From NCBI GenBank assembly GCA_021781555.1, contig JAJXWQ010000033.1, forward strand, positions 1 through 39,369: a DNA stretch of 39,369 bases, in the 5' to 3' direction. A model generated the notes under the pieces. It was given only the letters and a program-made list of their open reading frames with translations. It did not search any database and was not told where the DNA came from. Shown one piece after another: positions 20,959-29,148 of the stretch; position 1 is the stretch's first letter; every line of letters starts with the position of its first letter. The stretch is from a bacterium. GTDB taxonomy: Bacteria > Cyanobacteriota > Sericytochromatia > S15B-MN24 > VGJW01. The position numbers and the translations under genes were made by a program.

Positions 20959-22665
20959 TCATACCCGGACGATCCGCAACATGATCAAGATGATGGCGGT
21001 GCCCGCCGCCAGCACGGCCGGCCAGGAGCCTACCACCGCGCACCAGTGGAAGAAGGCCGTGGCGACCAGTCCCACCAGACCTCCGAACATGAGGCCGATG
21101 AGGAAGATCGTGTTGAACTCCCGCTTGGCCAGACGGCCCTTCACCACCTCCTCGATCGCCCTCGGATCGGCCGCCCGGATGCGCTCGCGGACCATGTCCT
21201 TGAGGTCGATCGCCTGGGCGATCTGGTGGGCGTGGTTCTCGAGGAGCGCCAGGACCTGTCCCACGGCAACGTCCTCGATCTGCGCCAGCCGCGCGGCCCC
21301 GAGCACCCGGCTGGGCACACCGATCGGGATCGCCAGCAACCGGCTCACGCCACGCTCGACCCAGTGCTTCAGGGCGCCCTGCGCTGGCTCCTGCGCCAGC
21401 GATTCGCCCAGATAGCGCACCGCCCGGTCGATCCAGTCCCGCGGCGGCTCGGCAGCACCGCTCGGGCCACCCGAACGCCCCGCCCCTGGTTCGCGTTCGA
21501 AGACGCCCGCCGGCAGGACCTCCTCGAGTCGGGCCCTCCGGGCACGCATCAGCACGCGCCCCACCACCCAGAGCGCCGAGCGGCGGATGTCCGGACTCGA
21601 CAGCGCCAGGTTGATCCCCTCGCTGATCTGCTTGCGGGCCCGCTTCGGCAGCCGCCCGTAGAACACTCCGAGCGGCGTCGTGGCCACCTCGTCCATCCAC
21701 ATGTCCACCCGCTTGGCCACGAACTCGCGGGTTTGCGGGTCTTCGAGGGCCTTGCGTAGCTTCGGCACCGTGACGTCGATGAAGCCCTCGAGCCGCCGCG
21801 AGAAGTCCTCGGGAAAGAGCTGGCGCCACGCCCCGAGCAGGCCCTCGAAGGAGAACAGGTTGGGATTGGAAGCGGCCACGCGCTCGAGGATGTCGAGGAC
21901 GTAGGTCTTGAATGCGGCCTTGACCTGGGGCTCCTGCAGCAAGGCCTCGGCCACCGCAAACCACTCGGGCAGGTTATCCTTGATATACGAACGCGCCCAT
22001 TCCAGGGTTTCATGGGGGAGGAAATCCGTGACCAGCCCGAGGTTGGCCAGGTAGGAATCCACCTCCGCTGCGACACCCGCGGCGTTGTCTGCCAGGACAT
22101 CCCAGCGCGTCGCGAGGTATTGCTCGAAAGCCTCGAAGAGCCCCGGCGGCATGAGCTCCTCGAGGGGCCAGCCACGCCGCTGCTCGAGCACCTCACCGAC
22201 CAGACTGGCGACCCGAGCCTGAAAATCTGGCTGACGCAGCAGTGCCGCCGCCCGGTCGCCGATCCAGTCCACCAGCACCCGGATCTCGCGGTCGATCGGC
22301 TCGGTCGCCCCGGTCTCGCCTGCCAGCATGTCGCGAACCGAGGGATACTCGCGATTGGCCGCATCCTTGAGAGCCTGGCTCACGGTCTGCCGTACCTGGC
22401 CTGCCATCTGCTCGGAAGTCAGGAACTCGGAGATTCCCTCTTGCGTGATCAGCCGCTCTTCGATGAGCAAAGCCACCTGATCGGCCAGCGCTTCTTGCCG
22501 GCGCGGAAGGACGCCGAGTTCTTTGATGAGGGGCAGGTTGATCTTCTTGTAGGGATGAAAGAGAAACCAGACCGCCGAAAAATCAACCAGGCGCCCGGCG
22601 ATGGCGGACGCGAAGGCCGTCACCAGGATGGCAGCGAGCAAGCTGATGGGGTGCAAGGACAACAT
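20959..22665 (-). CDS. DUF445 family membrane protein
   Basis: The 568-residue protein has an N-terminal membrane helix (ILVTAFASAIAGRLVDFSAV) followed by the DUF445 signature VWFLFHPYKKINLPLIKELG and VLPRRQEALADQV. Long helical repeats fill the middle, and a C-terminal hairpin of membrane helices (FLIGLMFGGLVGLVATAFFH and the segment after) closes it. DUF445 proteins (YheB/YjiN-like) have no established biochemical role but are often envelope-associated. The gene follows the sigma factor by 61 bp in the same direction, suggesting co-expression. The ribosome site is weak. Confidence 0.78.
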   Translation of the reverse strand: MLSLHPISLLAAILVTAFASAIAGRLVDFSAVWFLFHPYKKINLPLIKELGVLPRRQEALADQVALLIEERLITQEGISEFLTSEQMAGQVRQTVSQALKDAANREYPSVRDMLAGETGATEPIDREIRVLVDWIGDRAAALLRQPDFQARVASLVGEVLEQRRGWPLEELMPPGLFEAFEQYLATRWDVLADNAAGVAAEVDSYLANLGLVTDFLPHETLEWARSYIKDNLPEWFAVAEALLQEPQVKAAFKTYVLDILERVAASNPNLFSFEGLLGAWRQLFPEDFSRRLEGFIDVTVPKLRKALEDPQTREFVAKRVDMWMDEVATTPLGVFYGRLPKRARKQISEGINLALSSPDIRRSALWVVGRVLMRARRARLEEVLPAGVFEREPGAGRSGGPSGAAEPPRDWIDRAVRYLGESLAQEPAQGALKHWVERGVSRLLAIPIGVPSRVLGAARLAQIEDVAVGQVLALLENHAHQIAQAIDLKDMVRERIRAADPRAIEEVVKGRLAKREFNTIFLIGLMFGGLVGLVATAFFHWCAVVGSWPAVLAAGTAIILIMLRIVRV

Positions 22666-22726
22666 GAGGCTGACATGTTACGCGGCAATGCCCGAATCCG
22701 GCGCAAAAAGGCCGAGGCAGGCGATA

Positions 22727-23557
22727 TCAGCCCCACAGCGGGCTGTTGAGCAGTTTCCACAGCTCGCCGAGCGCGGCGCGCACGCGGCGCGAGACCTGCA
22801 TCTGCGAGATTCCGAGCTTCTTGGCGATCTCGGTCTGGGTCAGGTCCTCGTAGAAAGCGAACTCGATCACCTCGCGGGAGACGTCCTTGAGCCTGGCCAC
22901 GGCCTGGCCGAGCATGATCCGGTCCTCGGTGGCGAGCTGGAAGCTGCGGTACCGCTTGTCGACGAGGTGATGCTTGAGCGCCTTGCCGGGCTCCGCTCCG
23001 GATTCGTCGTCCAGCGAGACCGTACCTCCCGCCTCGATGAGCTCGAGGACCTCGGCGACCTTGTCGGCGGTGGCGCCGATCTCGGCGGCGATCTCCTCGG
23101 CCCTGGGCGCTCGGTGCAAGCCCTGCGACAGACGTGCGGTCGCCCGGATGACCTGCGGGCGCAGCTCCTGCAGCTCGCGAGGCACACGGACGATCTGACC
23201 GAGATCCCGCAGAAAATGCCGCATCTCGCCCGCGATGCACGCGCCGGCATAGGCTTCGAACGGGCGGCCCAACCCGGGATCGAAGCGATCGATGGCCCTG
23301 AGCAAGCCGATGGCTCCCACCTGGCAGAGGTCGTCGAGGGCCTCGCTGTCGTTGCGATCCGAGTGGGCGGAGGCGATGCGCCGGACCAAGGGAAGGTGGA
23401 GCTTGACCAGCGCCTCGAGGACCTGCGGCTCCCGGGAGCGCCGGAATGCGGCCAGCAGATCGGGCCCGCCGGCGTCGGCGATCGAGGGTGGCGATGCCGC
23501 CCGTGCGGCGACCGCGCCAGGGCGGTCGGTTGCTCCCATCAATGGCCAAACTAGCAT
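22727..23557 (-). CDS. group 3 sigma-70 factor (SigB/SigF/FliA-like)
   Basis: Regions appear in order: sigma-2 (LDDLCQVGAIGLLRAIDRFD, then FEAYAGACIAGEMRHFLRD, the -10 recognition helix), sigma-3 (VRVPRELQELRPQVI) and sigma-4 with a helix-turn-helix (LTQTEIAKKLGISQMQVSRR). There is no region 1.1. This is an alternative sigma factor of the general-stress/sporulation/flagellar group, directing RNA polymerase to a special promoter set. No anti-sigma or anti-anti-sigma gene is adjacent, which is unusual for SigB/SigF-like members. The start is uncertain: ATG 23557 or ATG 23539, both with poor ribosome sites. Probably the first gene of an operon with DUF445 and an exported protein. Confidence 0.87.
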   Translation of the reverse strand: MLVWPLMGATDRPGAVAARAASPPSIADAGGPDLLAAFRRSREPQVLEALVKLHLPLVRRIASAHSDRNDSEALDDLCQVGAIGLLRAIDRFDPGLGRPFEAYAGACIAGEMRHFLRDLGQIVRVPRELQELRPQVIRATARLSQGLHRAPRAEEIAAEIGATADKVAEVLELIEAGGTVSLDDESGAEPGKALKHHLVDKRYRSFQLATEDRIMLGQAVARLKDVSREVIEFAFYEDLTQTEIAKKLGISQMQVSRRVRAALGELWKLLNSPLWG

Positions 23558-23662
23558 GCCGCCATCGGGACGATCAAGCGCACTGACCTTAACTCTACGG
23601 TAAGGCTCGGCACGCAAGCACGGCGCCGGGCGGCGGTGTGCTCGGACCGAGGACGCCACGCC

Positions 23663-24079
23663 TCAACGAGGTGTGGGCGCGACCGGTTCGAGCGGAGCGG
23701 TGAGCTGCTGACGGCGGAGCTCATCTGCACGCCGGATCGCGAAGACCCACGCCCCGATGTAGAGAGGCAGCCCCGTCGCCAGCCCGATCGCCATCACCGG
23801 GAACCCGTACTGGACCTGCGGGCTACTGGCCTGCGCGGGGTCGGAGGTCCCCCCCCCGAGGCAATTCTCGGTCTGGCAGGCAACGAGGCCGGCGACGGCA
23901 CCGATCCCGACGAGCAACATCCCCGTCCCCCCGACCATCAAGATCGGATCGTGGAAGAGCTCTTGCTCCTGGCCTGGCTTTGCCACCGCGGACGGGGCCG
24001 CGGCGCTGGCGCCCCACGTGGAGGGAAGGCACCCTGCCAGGAGCGAGACGACCAGGAGTGAGGCCAGCGGACGCGCCAT
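23663..24079 (-). CDS. putative lipoprotein, unknown function
   Basis: The 138-residue protein starts MARPLASLLVVSLLAGCLPS, a lipoprotein signal with lipobox LLAGC, so Cys17 should be lipidated. Two further hydrophobic segments follow (LMVGGTGMLLVGIGAVAGLV; FPVMAIGLATGLPLYIGAWV) and a charged tail (IRRADELRRQQL). The mature protein would be lipid-anchored and also membrane-embedded. I chose ATG 24079 because the signal peptide begins there. It is divergent from the MFS gene. No family recognised. Confidence 0.65.
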   Translation of the reverse strand: MARPLASLLVVSLLAGCLPSTWGASAAAPSAVAKPGQEQELFHDPILMVGGTGMLLVGIGAVAGLVACQTENCLGGGTSDPAQASSPQVQYGFPVMAIGLATGLPLYIGAWVFAIRRADELRRQQLTAPLEPVAPTPR

Positions 24080-24234
24080 GCCCCCATCATAAACCAGGAG
24101 CGGAACCCTCGACTCCGGCCCCCGGCCTCTTCCATTCGCCCCGCACCGCCGCCTGGGCTTGCTCAGCATGGCGCTCCCGCAGCGGATCATGGGCCTGTAC
24201 AATGGGGGTTCTGCACGAGGGGACAAGATCAACC

Positions 24235-25536
24235 ATGGACAGCAAGCGTCTGCTGGTCGTCGCTTTTTCGCTCTTTTTGGTGATGGCGGGCTTCGGCATC
24301 ATCATCCCGGCCCTGCCTTACTACACCGAGCAGATCCAGGGATCCGCCACCGCCATCGGGTTCACGATCGGGGCCCTCATGGGTTCCTATTCGCTCGTGC
24401 AGTTCCTGTGCTCGCCCGCCTGGGGACACCTCTCCGACCGCATCGGGCGCAAACCCGTCTTCCTGTCTGGACTCGCCGGGTTTGCACTCTCGTTCACCTT
24501 GATGGGCAACGCCCAGCACATCGCCCACCTTCTTCACGCCAGCCCCCTGTTGGTGCTCTTTGCGGCTCGCTTGGTGGGCGGAATGCTGACCGCGGCCACG
24601 CTCCCGAGCGCATTCGCGATGGTCTCGGATCTGACCTCGGCCGAGAACCGCGGCAAGGGGATGGCGATGGCAGGGGCCATGATGGGCATGGGCTTCGTTT
24701 TTGGGCCGGCGATCGGCGGCATCCTGGCCGAGAACGGCAACTTCCAGCTGCCATTCTTCCTGGCAGCCGGAGCCGCGGCCGCGACCTTCCTGGTCGCTGC
24801 GGTCATCGTGCGCGAAACGCGTCCCGAGCGCTTGGCCGCCGAGAAGCGGGGCTTCTTTGCCGGCTTGGCCGTCGAGGGCGCCGGGCTCTGGCCCTGGCTG
24901 GTTCTGACCTTCCTCCAGTCGCTCGTCTTCGCCGGAATGGAGACCACGCTCGCACTTTATTATCGCGATGTCTTCTTCCCCGGTCTCAAGCCCGATGAAG
25001 TCGTCCGCCAGGTCGGCCTGTTGATGGGCATGGTTGGATTCGTCTCGGCGCTGTTCGCCGGTGGAGCCGTCGGTCGGCTGATCAAGCGCCTGGGCGAGGT
25101 GGCTGTCGCTCGCCTCGGGTTCGCTTTCTTCGCCATCGGCTTTTTCGGCCTGGCGCTCTCACCCTCGCCGACCACGCTCACGATCGCACTGATCGTCGTG
25201 GGCCTCGGGTCGGCATGTATGCGGCCCAGTCTCTCGGCTGGCGTCTCGCGTGCCGCCCGGACGGGTCAAGGCGTGGCGATGGGCCTACAGTCCAGCTTCG
25301 ACAGCCTGGCGCGGGTCTTCGGGCCGCTCCTGGCCGGCAGTCTCTACGTCGTCGGCGTCCACTTTCCTTACCTCGCCAGCAGCGTTCTCTCGGTGGGAGG
25401 CCTGGCGGTCGGCATCCTGGCCCTGATCAACACCCTGCCGACGGCCGCGGCTCCCACCGGCGACACCCCCGCTACGGCCGATCCGGCCGGCAGTCCCGTC
25501 TCATCCGCGCAACTCTCGCGCTCCTGGAGGCGATAA
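24235..25536 (+). CDS. MFS drug/metabolite exporter (DHA1, TetA-like)
   Basis: The 433-residue protein has the 12-helix MFS layout. Motif A is GHLSDRIGRKPVF between helices 2 and 3, and the helix 4-5 region reads RLVGGMLTAATLPSAFAMVS followed by GMAMAGAMMGMGFVFGPAIG (motif C), which marks proton antiporters that export drugs or small metabolites. The second half begins after LVLTFLQSLVFAGMETTLAL. The start at ATG 24235 gives the usual short N-terminus before helix 1. A hairpin separates it from the lipid kinase gene 43 bp downstream. The substrate is unknown; next to lipid genes it could export a lipid-like product. Confidence 0.88.
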   Translation: MDSKRLLVVAFSLFLVMAGFGIIIPALPYYTEQIQGSATAIGFTIGALMGSYSLVQFLCSPAWGHLSDRIGRKPVFLSGLAGFALSFTLMGNAQHIAHLLHASPLLVLFAARLVGGMLTAATLPSAFAMVSDLTSAENRGKGMAMAGAMMGMGFVFGPAIGGILAENGNFQLPFFLAAGAAAATFLVAAVIVRETRPERLAAEKRGFFAGLAVEGAGLWPWLVLTFLQSLVFAGMETTLALYYRDVFFPGLKPDEVVRQVGLLMGMVGFVSALFAGGAVGRLIKRLGEVAVARLGFAFFAIGFFGLALSPSPTTLTIALIVVGLGSACMRPSLSAGVSRAARTGQGVAMGLQSSFDSLARVFGPLLAGSLYVVGVHFPYLASSVLSVGGLAVGILALINTLPTAAAPTGDTPATADPAGSPVSSAQLSRSWRR

Positions 25537-25539
25537 GCA

Positions 25540-25562
25540 TCCCGGGGGAAACGCCCCCGGGA
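25540..25562 (+). terminator. GC hairpin between MFS and lipid kinase genes
   Basis: TCCCGGGGG (25540-25548), loop AAACG, CCCCCGGGA (25554-25562), directly between the MFS stop and the ribosome site of the next gene. No T run follows, so it may be a partial terminator or an mRNA-processing/stability hairpin. Confidence 0.5.
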
Positions 25563-25579
25563 GAGAAGGAGCGAGGGAG

Positions 25580-26494
25580 ATGGCAGCGCGGAGGTTCCGG
25601 ATCATCGTCAACCGCAGCTCGCGACGCGGCGGGAAGGACCGGTTGCTCGACATCCTGCGCGCCGAGTTCGCAGGGGCGCAGGTCGACCTGTGCGTCCCGC
25701 AGACTTACGAGCAGACGGTCGCGGCCGCCGCCTCCGCAGCCGCGGATGGTATCACCGACCTGGTCATGGTGGGTGGTGACGGCACCCTCAACATCGCCGT
25801 CAACCAGATCGCCGGCACCGGGGTCAAGCTCGGCATCATTCCCACCGGGACGGCCAACGACCTGGCCACCCATCTCGGCATTCCACTCGACGTGCGAAAG
25901 GCCTGCCGAGTGATCAAGGCCGGCGGGAGCCGCAGGATCGACGTCGTCGATTGCAACGGCAAGTTCTTCGCCACTGCGGGGGGGATGGGCGTCGTCAGCT
26001 CGGTGGCCACCGGGGTCAATCGATTCAAGGCTTCGTCCGGCTACGCCCGCACGATCGCACGCATCTTTGGAAGCCTGGTCTATGTCCTCTACAGCTTCGT
26101 CCTGCTGGCGTTCGGCCGCGATCTCGAGCAACCCGTCGAGGTCAGCTGCGACGGCCGGACGATCGGCACGTTCCCATCCATCGCGCTCTTCATCTCCAAC
26201 CAGCCGACGATCGGCAAGACCGTGATGCCTTGCCCGCAGGCCCGTCCGGACGACGGCCAGCTCGCGGGCTTGGTCATGAGCGGGGGCAGCCGCCTGGCGA
26301 GCATCCTGACGGTCGTCTTGATGTCCCTGCGTGGCGCGCACCGCCACCGCCGGGATGTCCAGGGTTTCGATGCGCGCGAGATCGCCGTCCGCTCGACCGA
26401 AAGGCGCGTCTTCATCGGAGACGGCGAGGTCCTGGCGCACACCCGGACGCTTTGCTTCGCCGTCCACCCTGCAGCGCTGTCGGTCTGCGCCTGA
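25580..26494 (+). CDS. diacylglycerol/lipid kinase family protein
   Basis: The 304-residue protein has the DAGK catalytic fold: IIVNRSSRRGGK at the N-terminus, the nucleotide motif GGDGTLN near residue 66, and PTGTANDLATHLGIP near residue 92. The C-terminal beta domain ends with a FIGDGEVLAHT block equivalent to the D-G-E motif of YegS/DgkB. It should phosphorylate a lipid hydroxyl such as diacylglycerol or a sphingoid/undecaprenol-like alcohol, using ATP at the membrane. A strong ribosome site (AAGGAGCGAGGG) precedes ATG 25580. HMG-CoA reductase follows, consistent with a lipid-related block. Confidence 0.88.
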   Translation: MAARRFRIIVNRSSRRGGKDRLLDILRAEFAGAQVDLCVPQTYEQTVAAAASAAADGITDLVMVGGDGTLNIAVNQIAGTGVKLGIIPTGTANDLATHLGIPLDVRKACRVIKAGGSRRIDVVDCNGKFFATAGGMGVVSSVATGVNRFKASSGYARTIARIFGSLVYVLYSFVLLAFGRDLEQPVEVSCDGRTIGTFPSIALFISNQPTIGKTVMPCPQARPDDGQLAGLVMSGGSRLASILTVVLMSLRGAHRHRRDVQGFDAREIAVRSTERRVFIGDGEVLAHTRTLCFAVHPAALSVCA

Positions 26495-26636
26495 TTCGTA
26501 CACCCGCAGGGGTTCCGGCCCCTCGAACTGCAGCCAGGGTTCCGCGCAGGAGCTCCCGCGTCCTGCGGATGCATCTCGATGTTTTGACCGTGCCATACCC
26601 TTTGGCTTCCAGCGGCGCACCGGGTACAACGCGAAG

Positions 26637-27869
26637 ATGAGTACCCCGCCACGCATCCACTCCGGCCATGTCCCGTTCCAGGGGCGCTACACCGCGGATG
26701 CCCTCGAAGGGCGAAGAGGCTGGGTGGCCGAGCAAACCGGAGCCGAGCTCTCGGCGCTGGCGGGCGCGCCTCCCCCCGCCAGCGCGGTGGAAGGCAACGT
26801 CGAGAACCATGTGGGCTACGTCCAGCTCCCGGTGGGAGCGGCCGGCCCCTTGCGAATCGACGGGGAGTTCGCGCAGGGAACCTTCTTCGTCCCGCTGGCG
26901 ACGACCGAGGGAGCGCTGGTGGCATCGGCATCCCGCGGCGCCCGGGCCATCACCGAATCCGGCGGGGTGCGCGTACGGGTGCTCAGCGACCAGATGATGC
27001 GCGCTCCGAGCTTCATCTTCCGATCGCTGGTCGACTCCGTGGCCTTTGCGAGCTGGGTACGCAAAGAGCAAGGCGCCATCCGGGCGATCGCCGAGTCACA
27101 GACCCGCCACGGCAAGCTCTTGTCGTGCGATCCCACGGTCCTGGGCGATACCGTCTGCCTCTTGATGTCGTACGACACCGGAGATGCCTACGGCGCCAAC
27201 ATGGTCATGCGGTGCAACTGGGCCGTCTGCAACTACATCGTTTCGACCTTTCCTGCCCAGTCCGGTCGGGAGATTCTCGACCACTACGTCGACTCCAACA
27301 TGGGCGCCGAAAAGAAGATCTCCTTCTTCATGTACACGACCTCCATGCGCGGCAAGCGCGTCGTGGCCGAGGCCAAGCTCGACCGGGGCGTGATGGCGAG
27401 CGTGCTCCGGACCACCCCGGAGGATCTCTTCGAGGCCTTCGTGGCGGGGATCACGCCGACGGCGGCGGCGGGCAGCATGGGAGTCAACGTCAACTTCGCA
27501 AACATCGTGGCCGCGATCTTCACCGCATGCGGACAGGACATCGCGACGGTGCCCGAAAGCGCGCAGGGCCAGCTCAACTTCCGGCTCGAACCTGACGGCC
27601 TCTACTTCGGGTGCCTCATGCCCAACCTCGTCGTCGGCACGGTGGGGGGCGGCACGGCCCTTCCAGCTCAGAGCGCCGCGCTCGACATGCTGGGTTGCAG
27701 GGGGACGGGCGGAGCGAAGAAGCTGGCCGAGATCGTCTGCGCCACCTGCCTTGCGCTCGACCTCTCGACCTTCTCGGCCATCTGCTCGGACCACTTCGTT
27801 CGCGCCCACGAGAAGCTCGGCCGCAACCGCCCCAAGACCGGGCCGCTCGGACTCCCCCCCCAGCTTTGA
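26637..27869 (+). CDS. hydroxymethylglutaryl-CoA reductase (class-I-like)
   Basis: The 410-residue protein is a full HMG-CoA reductase: ENHVGYVQLPVGAAGPL, catalytic Glu91 in TTEGALVAS, Asp183 in DAYGANMV (usually DAMGMNMV), the Lys226-Lys227 pair in EKKISF, GRGK-like RGKRVVAEA, GTVGGGT, and catalytic His391 in RAHEKLGRNRP. It reduces HMG-CoA to mevalonate, committing carbon to isoprenoids by the mevalonate route. The DAYGANMV variant and an insertion-free length suggest an unusual subfamily. No other mevalonate gene is in the window. It lies upstream of the UbiA-like/dikinase operon but is separated by a hairpin, so supply of isoprenoid precursor to that pathway is an inference. Confidence 0.9.
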   Translation: MSTPPRIHSGHVPFQGRYTADALEGRRGWVAEQTGAELSALAGAPPPASAVEGNVENHVGYVQLPVGAAGPLRIDGEFAQGTFFVPLATTEGALVASASRGARAITESGGVRVRVLSDQMMRAPSFIFRSLVDSVAFASWVRKEQGAIRAIAESQTRHGKLLSCDPTVLGDTVCLLMSYDTGDAYGANMVMRCNWAVCNYIVSTFPAQSGREILDHYVDSNMGAEKKISFFMYTTSMRGKRVVAEAKLDRGVMASVLRTTPEDLFEAFVAGITPTAAAGSMGVNVNFANIVAAIFTACGQDIATVPESAQGQLNFRLEPDGLYFGCLMPNLVVGTVGGGTALPAQSAALDMLGCRGTGGAKKLAEIVCATCLALDLSTFSAICSDHFVRAHEKLGRNRPKTGPLGLPPQL

Positions 27870-27879
27870 CCATGCTGTC

Positions 27880-27911
27880 GACCCCCTGCCTTTCCGGAAA
27901 GGCAGGGGGTC
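27880..27911. terminator. perfect palindrome terminator after HMG-CoA reductase
   Basis: GACCCCCTGCCTTTCC (27880-27895) directly followed by its exact complement (27896-27911), a 32-bp perfect palindrome starting 10 bp after the stop codon. There is no T run, but the stem is very strong. Confidence 0.72.
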
Positions 27912-28201
27912 CATAGTAGCGCCGTGGCACGAAGCCTGTCCGGGACTTCGCGCCGGGTGTGCCCCTTCTTGAGAGGTGTCCGCGGGGTGCGCCTCCCGAA
28001 GACACCTTCAGCTTACCGCGTCATCGTGGTCCCCCCAGCAGGCCCCATCACAGCTGGCCCGTGAGCTTCGTCACATGCCTTCGCTTCCCCGCAAGAACCC
28101 GAGCCAGGGGGCTTGCCACCCCTTTTCGAAGGCGGCAACCGTCAGGCGGGGTATATTGCGCCGGTGATGCCGGAAGTGGCCGGCAGCGGAGGAGTCGAAC
28201 C
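27912..28201. other. 290-bp gene-free stretch before the UbiA/dikinase operon
   Basis: No protein gene is convincing. It has an AGGTGTC/GACACCT hairpin (about 27974-28008), a GGGG/CCCC hairpin followed by TTTT (about 28107-28126), and TATATT (28152-28157) that could be the -10 box of the operon. No clear -35. Confidence 0.4.
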
Positions 28202-29146
28202 GTGGCCTCGAGTGCCGTGCGCATGCCCTTCTGGTCCCGCTGGAACAGCTACCAGGCGGAGCGCTTCCCGCTGGCTTCGCATACGGTGGCGATCGCCTTG
28301 CTGTTCGGCAGCACCTGGTTCGCGGCGCAGGCCCTCACCTCCACGGGCCGGCTGCAGATCGGCCCACGCGGGCTGGCGGCGTTTGCAGCCACCTTCCTCA
28401 CGCTGCTCCTCTTGCGGGTCTTCGACGAGTTCAAGGATTTCGATGACGACCGCATCAACCATCCCGACCGCGTGGTCCAGCGGGGTGTCGTCACCCTGGG
28501 CGAGCTGCGCGGGCTGGGCTGGATCGTCGTCGCCGTGCTGGCCACGCTGGCGGCGATCCTCGGGGTCGGGCCGGCGATCGCCTTCGGGGCGGTCTTCGGG
28601 TTTGCCCTGTTGATGCGGGTCGAGTTCTTCGTTCGGGACTGGCTGCGGGGCCACGTCTTCACCTACGCCCTCACCCACCAGGGCATCACGCCCCTGATCT
28701 GCCTGTACATCGGCACGGTATCGCTGGGTAGCTGGACGGCCCTACCCCGGGGCTTTCTGGCGGTTCTCGGGGCAGCAACCGGCGTCGGCCTGTGCTTCGA
28801 GCTGTCGCGCAAGTTCCTGGCCCCCGAGGACGAGAAGCCGACCCTCGATACCTACACGCGCAGGTTTGGCCCCCGAGGCGCTTCCTGGGTGGGCTTCGCC
28901 ACTCTGGTGGTAGCTGCCGGGTGTTCCGCGTGGCTCGTCCACACGCTGGCCTTGCCTGGCTGGGTCGGCGGTCTCATCGGCCTGGCGACGATCGTAGGAG
29001 CGGCGGGCTACGCCAGGTATGCAGCCAGCCCCACGGCCCGCAACGCCAGGGGGGTCAAGGATCTGGGCACGCTCGCCGTCGTGCTGCTGGAACTATTCCT
29101 GGTCGTCGGGATGGTCGCCGCCCGCGGCGTGACGTGGGGCAACTGA
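28202..29146 (+). CDS. UbiA family prenyltransferase-like membrane protein
   Basis: The 314-residue protein has about eight membrane helices and UbiA-type acidic motifs. The first is RVFDEFKDFDDDRINHPDR, followed by VVQRGVVTL, matching the DExKDxxxDRxxHPxRxxxRG form of a bacterial UbiA branch. The second region is ELSRKFLAPEDE, then DTYTRRFG. It should transfer a prenyl group from a diphosphate donor to an unknown acceptor in the membrane. GTG 28202 is preceded by GGAGGAG at 7 nt, which decides the start; the open frame extends upstream without coding character. Its stop is 2 bp before the dikinase ATG, so it is the first gene of a tight operon. Confidence 0.78.
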   Translation: MASSAVRMPFWSRWNSYQAERFPLASHTVAIALLFGSTWFAAQALTSTGRLQIGPRGLAAFAATFLTLLLLRVFDEFKDFDDDRINHPDRVVQRGVVTLGELRGLGWIVVAVLATLAAILGVGPAIAFGAVFGFALLMRVEFFVRDWLRGHVFTYALTHQGITPLICLYIGTVSLGSWTALPRGFLAVLGAATGVGLCFELSRKFLAPEDEKPTLDTYTRRFGPRGASWVGFATLVVAAGCSAWLVHTLALPGWVGGLIGLATIVGAAGYARYAASPTARNARGVKDLGTLAVVLLELFLVVGMVAARGVTWGN

Positions 29147-29148
29147 GG

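Noticed and set aside
28185-28205. AGTCGAACC resembling the reverse complement of a tRNA T-loop
   Set aside because: No acceptor, D or anticodon stems can be formed around it; it is the ribosome site and start of the UbiA-like gene.
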